Shown here: one piece after another, positions 60,978 through 64,000 of the stretch | Numbering within the stretch: position 1 is the stretch's first letter | Layout: every line of letters starts with the position of its first letter | NCBI RefSeq assembly: GCF_042186555.1 | Contig: NC_133330.1 | Location: 172,023,266-172,087,265, forward strand | Reading direction: 5' to 3' | DNA from: Aquarana catesbeiana | Taxonomy: Eukaryota; Chordata; Amphibia; Anura; Ranidae | DNA length: 64,000 bases | Notes under the pieces: model-generated | Databases searched by the model: none | What the model saw: the letters and a program-made list of their open reading frames with translations, nothing else | Told to the model about the DNA's origin: nothing | Made by a program: the position numbers and the translations under genes

Positions 60978-63147
60978 ATGTTGCGTATACGTAGTCCTTT
61001 TAGAGTTCGTGCTGTGCGGGGGCTTGGTGTTGGGGTCCTGACCTTGACACAAGTCCAGTCCATGAACAGGTTGGGGAGGAGTTCATGGACCAAGAATTGG
61101 TTGCTTCAGCGTGACCAGTTCTGTCATATGCCTTTGCTCCGTAAGATCCGTGAGAATAATCCTGATGATTCCAGGAACTTTCTCAGGATGACGGACCCCG
61201 TATTTCACCGTTTGTTGGCTTCGCTGCCCCCCTATATCAGCAGGCAGGATACCTGCATGAGGCAAGCCATCACTCCGGAGCAGAGGCTCATCGCTACCCT
61301 GCGGTACTTGGCAACGGGGAGAAGCCTGCAGGACTTGAAGTTCTCGACAGGCATCTCCCCCCAGGCTCTGGGGATCATTATCCCAGAGACCTGTTCTGCC
61401 ATCATCCAGGTCCTGCAGAAGGAGTATATGAAGGTAAGATTTTTATCCTTTAATATCACATTTTGATGTATATAATGTTTGCTAATGTATTGTATTTCTT
61501 TCCTCATTCCCTAATTACCATGATTGTAATATGCTGTGAATGTCCCCTTTGTCCTCATGCATGCTGGAATTTTATGGGTTTTTTTGTCCTTCATACATAT
61601 TTGCCTTCACTTACCTCCCCAGCATGGTCTCCTGCCCTATATTCACCTCATGTAGTCACTTAACAATGTATTTTATCAGCTCCATAGTAGTGCTTTACCC
61701 CAAACAACCCCTAAAATGTTTAGAAATGTGATTTGTGCTTTAAATTCATGCAGAGTGCCAGAGGCTTTTTTTTGTGGTGTCCCCAAATCATTTTTAACCC
61801 TCCCTCCCCCCAACTGCTAAGTCAGCTGATCCCAATTCTCTATCTATCCTCAGTCATCTATCTGCTGACTTTGCCAAACCCATACACACTATACCCACCT
61901 CTTTTGTGGTCAGATTTATGGAAGAATTCCCCAAAGCATGTAGTGCAAGGGCCTGCCTGTATACTTTCAAATTGTACTGTTTAAAGTTTTTGTATCCTAT
62001 TATTATCTTGATAGGTATTAGCAGAATGTCCAAATGTGCTCAAATGTGTACAGTGTGTATTTTTATATCTTTGTATTATGACACTTCTTACCTGTCCAGT
62101 GGTCTGCCAATAGTGTAACTAAGGGGGTGCTGTTCCAAGTAATACCCATTATTTAAGCATTCATCTCTCAATGAAGTGGAGAGGGTTACCTGTCCAAGAT
62201 TCTCCCCCCCTATAATGTTAGAAATGGCCCATGAGAGGGGGGGGGGGGTATGATAGGTGTATCTTATACTTTGGTGTTGTAAAATTCCCCTTAATAAATG
62301 TTATCTGGATGTTGGCCAAGAATGTTTGTGTCTAATCTGCTTTCCATGTTTATGTGCAAAAATACTAATTTATTTTTGTTTTCCTCAACAGTTTCCTTCC
62401 ACGCCACAGGAATGGCAGACTGTGGCCTCCCACTTTGCCCAACGGTGGGACTTTCCTAACTGCGGAGGGGCAATTGATGGGAAACACGTCCACATCGTCC
62501 CACCACCCAACTCGGGGTCATACTATTATAATTACAAGGGGTTCAATAGTATTGTGATGTTGGCAGTGGTGTCGGCCAATTACGAATTCCTGTATGTGGA
62601 CGTGGGGAAGAATGGCCGGATGTCCGATGGTGGAGTCATCGCCCAGACGGAGTTTTACAGGCATCTCCAGAATGGCAGCTTGGACTTGCCACCTCCAAAA
62701 GAGAATGTGGAAGGACTCCCATTCGTCTTCGTTGCGGATGAAGCATTTGCTCTGGGGGACCATCTTATGCGGCCATTCCCGATGAAGACCCTCCCCCCGG
62801 AACAGAGAGTTTTTAATTACCAGCTGGCCAGAGCCAGAAGAGTGGTGAACACATTTGGAATCATGGCCAGCCGGTTCCGCCTATTTCTTACACCCATCCA
62901 TATGGCGGAGTATAAACTGAATCATATAATCCTGGCGTGCTGTGTTCTACATAACTTTTTACGTCAACATTCTGCCAACTATGCTAGCTCTGTTGGGCCT
63001 GAGGCCGGAATTATAAATGAAACAACCCTGACAGCGCTTGAAAGTGGCCGTCCTGGCTTGCCCTCCCTGAGTGCCCGTGATGTCCGGTTAAGATACCTTG
63101 AGTTCTTTGCGGGTAGGGGGGCCATCAATATGCCAGACAATTTATGA
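60978..63147 (+). CDS. Harbinger (HARBI1-like) DDE transposase, two exons, catalytic Glu missing
   Basis: Exon 1 60978-61433 (152 codons; donor AAG|GTAAGA), exon 2 62392-63147 (acceptor TTCCTCAACAG). Both junctions are phase 0, giving 403 residues, within the usual range for the family. Residues about 75-150 form the N-terminal helical region (ITPEQRLIATLRYLATG). The DDE domain starts near 165: first Asp in GAIDGKHV (residue 181), second in VADEAFAL (268), and ACCVLHNFL near the end. The family normally has Glu in the block R-R-V-V-E-N; here VV (303-304) is followed directly by N305, an in-frame loss at 62847/62848. AATAAA lies at 63162-63167. The intron is 958 bp. No stop or frameshift otherwise. 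Start chosen as the first Met of the open frame; a later Met at residue 29 (MNRLGRSSW) is possible. Confidence 0.85.
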
Positions 63148-63161
63148 AACCTTGATCCAAT

Positions 63162-63167
63162 AATAAA
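63162..63167 (+). promoter_or_regulatory. Poly-A signal of the Harbinger transposase
   Basis: AATAAA 15 bases after the stop codon, followed by an A run. Confidence 0.6.
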
Positions 63168-63284
63168 AAAAAAATCACAAATCTTTGGTGACATTTACTG
63201 CTTGTTTGTTTTACCTGACCCTGACAGAAATGTGGTGAGTCCAGAAAATGGCATGATTGTGTAACCTTACAAAGCACTGTTGAG

Positions 63285-63390
63285 TGTTATTTACTAAAGG
63301 CAAAGACACTTTGCACTACAAGTGCACCTGAAACTGCACTGAAACTGCACTTGTAGTGCAAAGAGGATTTGCCCTTAGGAAATAACCCCC
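63285..63390. mobile_element. Short palindromic TTATTTAC-type MITE
   Basis: Starts GTTATTTACTAAAGGCAAAG and ends, reversed, with the same terminus; ACTTTGCACTACAAGTGCA and its complement face each other. It looks like an internally deleted relative of 14753 and 42723. Lies in the Harbinger 3' region. Confidence 0.7.
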
Positions 63391-63741
63391 ATTGTCACAG
63401 AAAACAGCAACTACATCACCACAAAAGTGTTGTAGCGTTGAGACAATAATCCACACATTCTTGATTAACAATCTTTTTAATACCAGCACAATCACATGTG
63501 CATTTAGAAAAGGTTTTTAAAACAAACCAACATGTTTGTTGTATAACAATTTTTGGGGTGGCATTATTAAAAATAGAAATGTCCATTTAAGATAAAACAG
63601 GCGTGTGTAAATCCAACAAGAAAGACACAAATCTTGAAATTACAAAGTTCACATTGGGTAGAACTTGAAGGCAATATCAGACATGAGTATTTAGGAACTG
63701 TGTTTTGATATTGCGTTCAGATGGGGTGAAGTCACCCCAGC
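63391..63741. other. Harbinger 3' region, unassigned
   Basis: 351 bp with no recognised domain. Could be 3' non-coding sequence of a convergent second gene of the element; not demonstrable here. Confidence 0.4.
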
Positions 63742-63962
63742 AAAAGCCAAATTTGGAAGATGCACACAAATTTCCAAATGTCAACATGTGCTAGCTGCCA
63801 GCATGGGGGAATCAAGGGACGTGTTTTGGGGGAGAAACCCCTTCCTCTCAGCTACTTTATTATTGAGGAAGGGGTTGCACCCCCAAAACGCGTCCGTTGA
63901 TCTCCCGTGATGGCAGATAGCACATATTGACACACTGTGTGCATCCTCCAAATTTGGCTTTT
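63742..63962. repeat. Foldback with hammerhead-like stem motifs
   Basis: Inverted arms about 63742-63832 and 63853-63962 (AAAAGCCAAATTTGGA at the outer ends). Near the centre each arm carries GAGGAAGGGG-loop-CCCC-CAAAAC followed by RCGTC. The layout matches a CTGANGA-stem-GAAAC core, but C3 and/or G12 positions are substituted. Possible Penelope-like terminus dimer; any ribozyme would be inactive. Confidence 0.5.
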
Positions 63963-64000
63963 CTAAAAATCTCTAAAACATTTTGAACATTGAAGCACAC

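Larger units (their letters stand above)
60503..64000 (+). mobile_element. PIF/Harbinger element, left end and transposase (right end outside window)
   Basis: Left terminus TGCCCCGTACACATGGTCGG preceded by TAA (60500-60502). The first about 165 bp are shared with MITE 38936-39360 and, less closely, 35711-36135. The two-exon transposase follows. No right terminus (the complement of TGCCCCGTACACA) appears before 64000. Harbinger elements usually also encode a Myb/SANT-type protein; none was recognised before the window end. It would most likely be on the minus strand beyond 64000. Confidence 0.8.

Noticed and set aside
63853..63890. Active hammerhead ribozyme
   Set aside because: Stem II is good, but conserved core positions are substituted (TTGAGGA and CAAA).

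Overview
This looks like intergenic or intronic DNA of a large, repeat-rich vertebrate genome, most probably a ranid-type frog. The basis is indirect. There are long (TA)n arrays, poly-T runs, intron-containing transposon ORFs and target-site duplications (TSDs) typical of eukaryotic elements. Several repeat families (TTAA-flanked elements, the TAGGGATGAGC family, a CR1 LINE, long-terminal-repeat Tc1 elements) look familiar from frogs. That assignment is from memory and cannot be confirmed here. I found no host protein-coding exon, rRNA, tRNA or CRISPR array. Everything annotated with confidence is mobile DNA, its fossils, or simple repeats.

Layout. 0-7.3 kb: sparse, with a pogo-like MITE and a TTAA-type fragment. 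7.3-10.7 kb: a Tc1-like element split by two later insertions, each with its own TSD; one insert is a large foldback with about 99 % identical arms. 11.1-14.4 kb: a DIRS-like element recognised by inverted terminal repeats plus an internal complementary region; it carries a 75-bp perfect palindrome. 14.7-20 kb: small MITEs, a polypurine tract and a hAT-like element (8-bp TSD) nested in a TTAA-type element. 24-30 kb: a second pogo-like MITE, then a hAT-like element split by a CR1 LINE that is itself split by a TTAA-type element with a (TA)n core. 30-36 kb: fossil ORF fragments, foldbacks and a Harbinger MITE. 37-44 kb: TTAA-type element, Harbinger MITE, and a long-TIR Tc1 element carrying a TTAA-type insertion. 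45-54 kb: TTAA-type and hAT-like elements, two Harbinger MITEs, and a palindromic Tc1 derivative with one of those MITEs at its centre. 54.8-58.5 kb: a second Tc1 element carrying a 5'-truncated L1 and sitting inside a TG/TA microsatellite. 59.5-64 kb: three abutting TTAA-type elements, the last interrupted by a PIF/Harbinger element whose two-exon transposase is open throughout but lacks the expected catalytic glutamate.

How it fits together. The Harbinger element near 60.5 kb shares its terminal sequence with MITEs at 35.7, 38.9, 49.9 and 52.7 kb, so the window holds a probable source family and its non-autonomous derivatives. The TTAA-type, hAT-like and Tc1 families are each present in several copies, and their nesting gives a relative insertion order. 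Splice-donor consensus sequences recur inside the TTAA-type elements.
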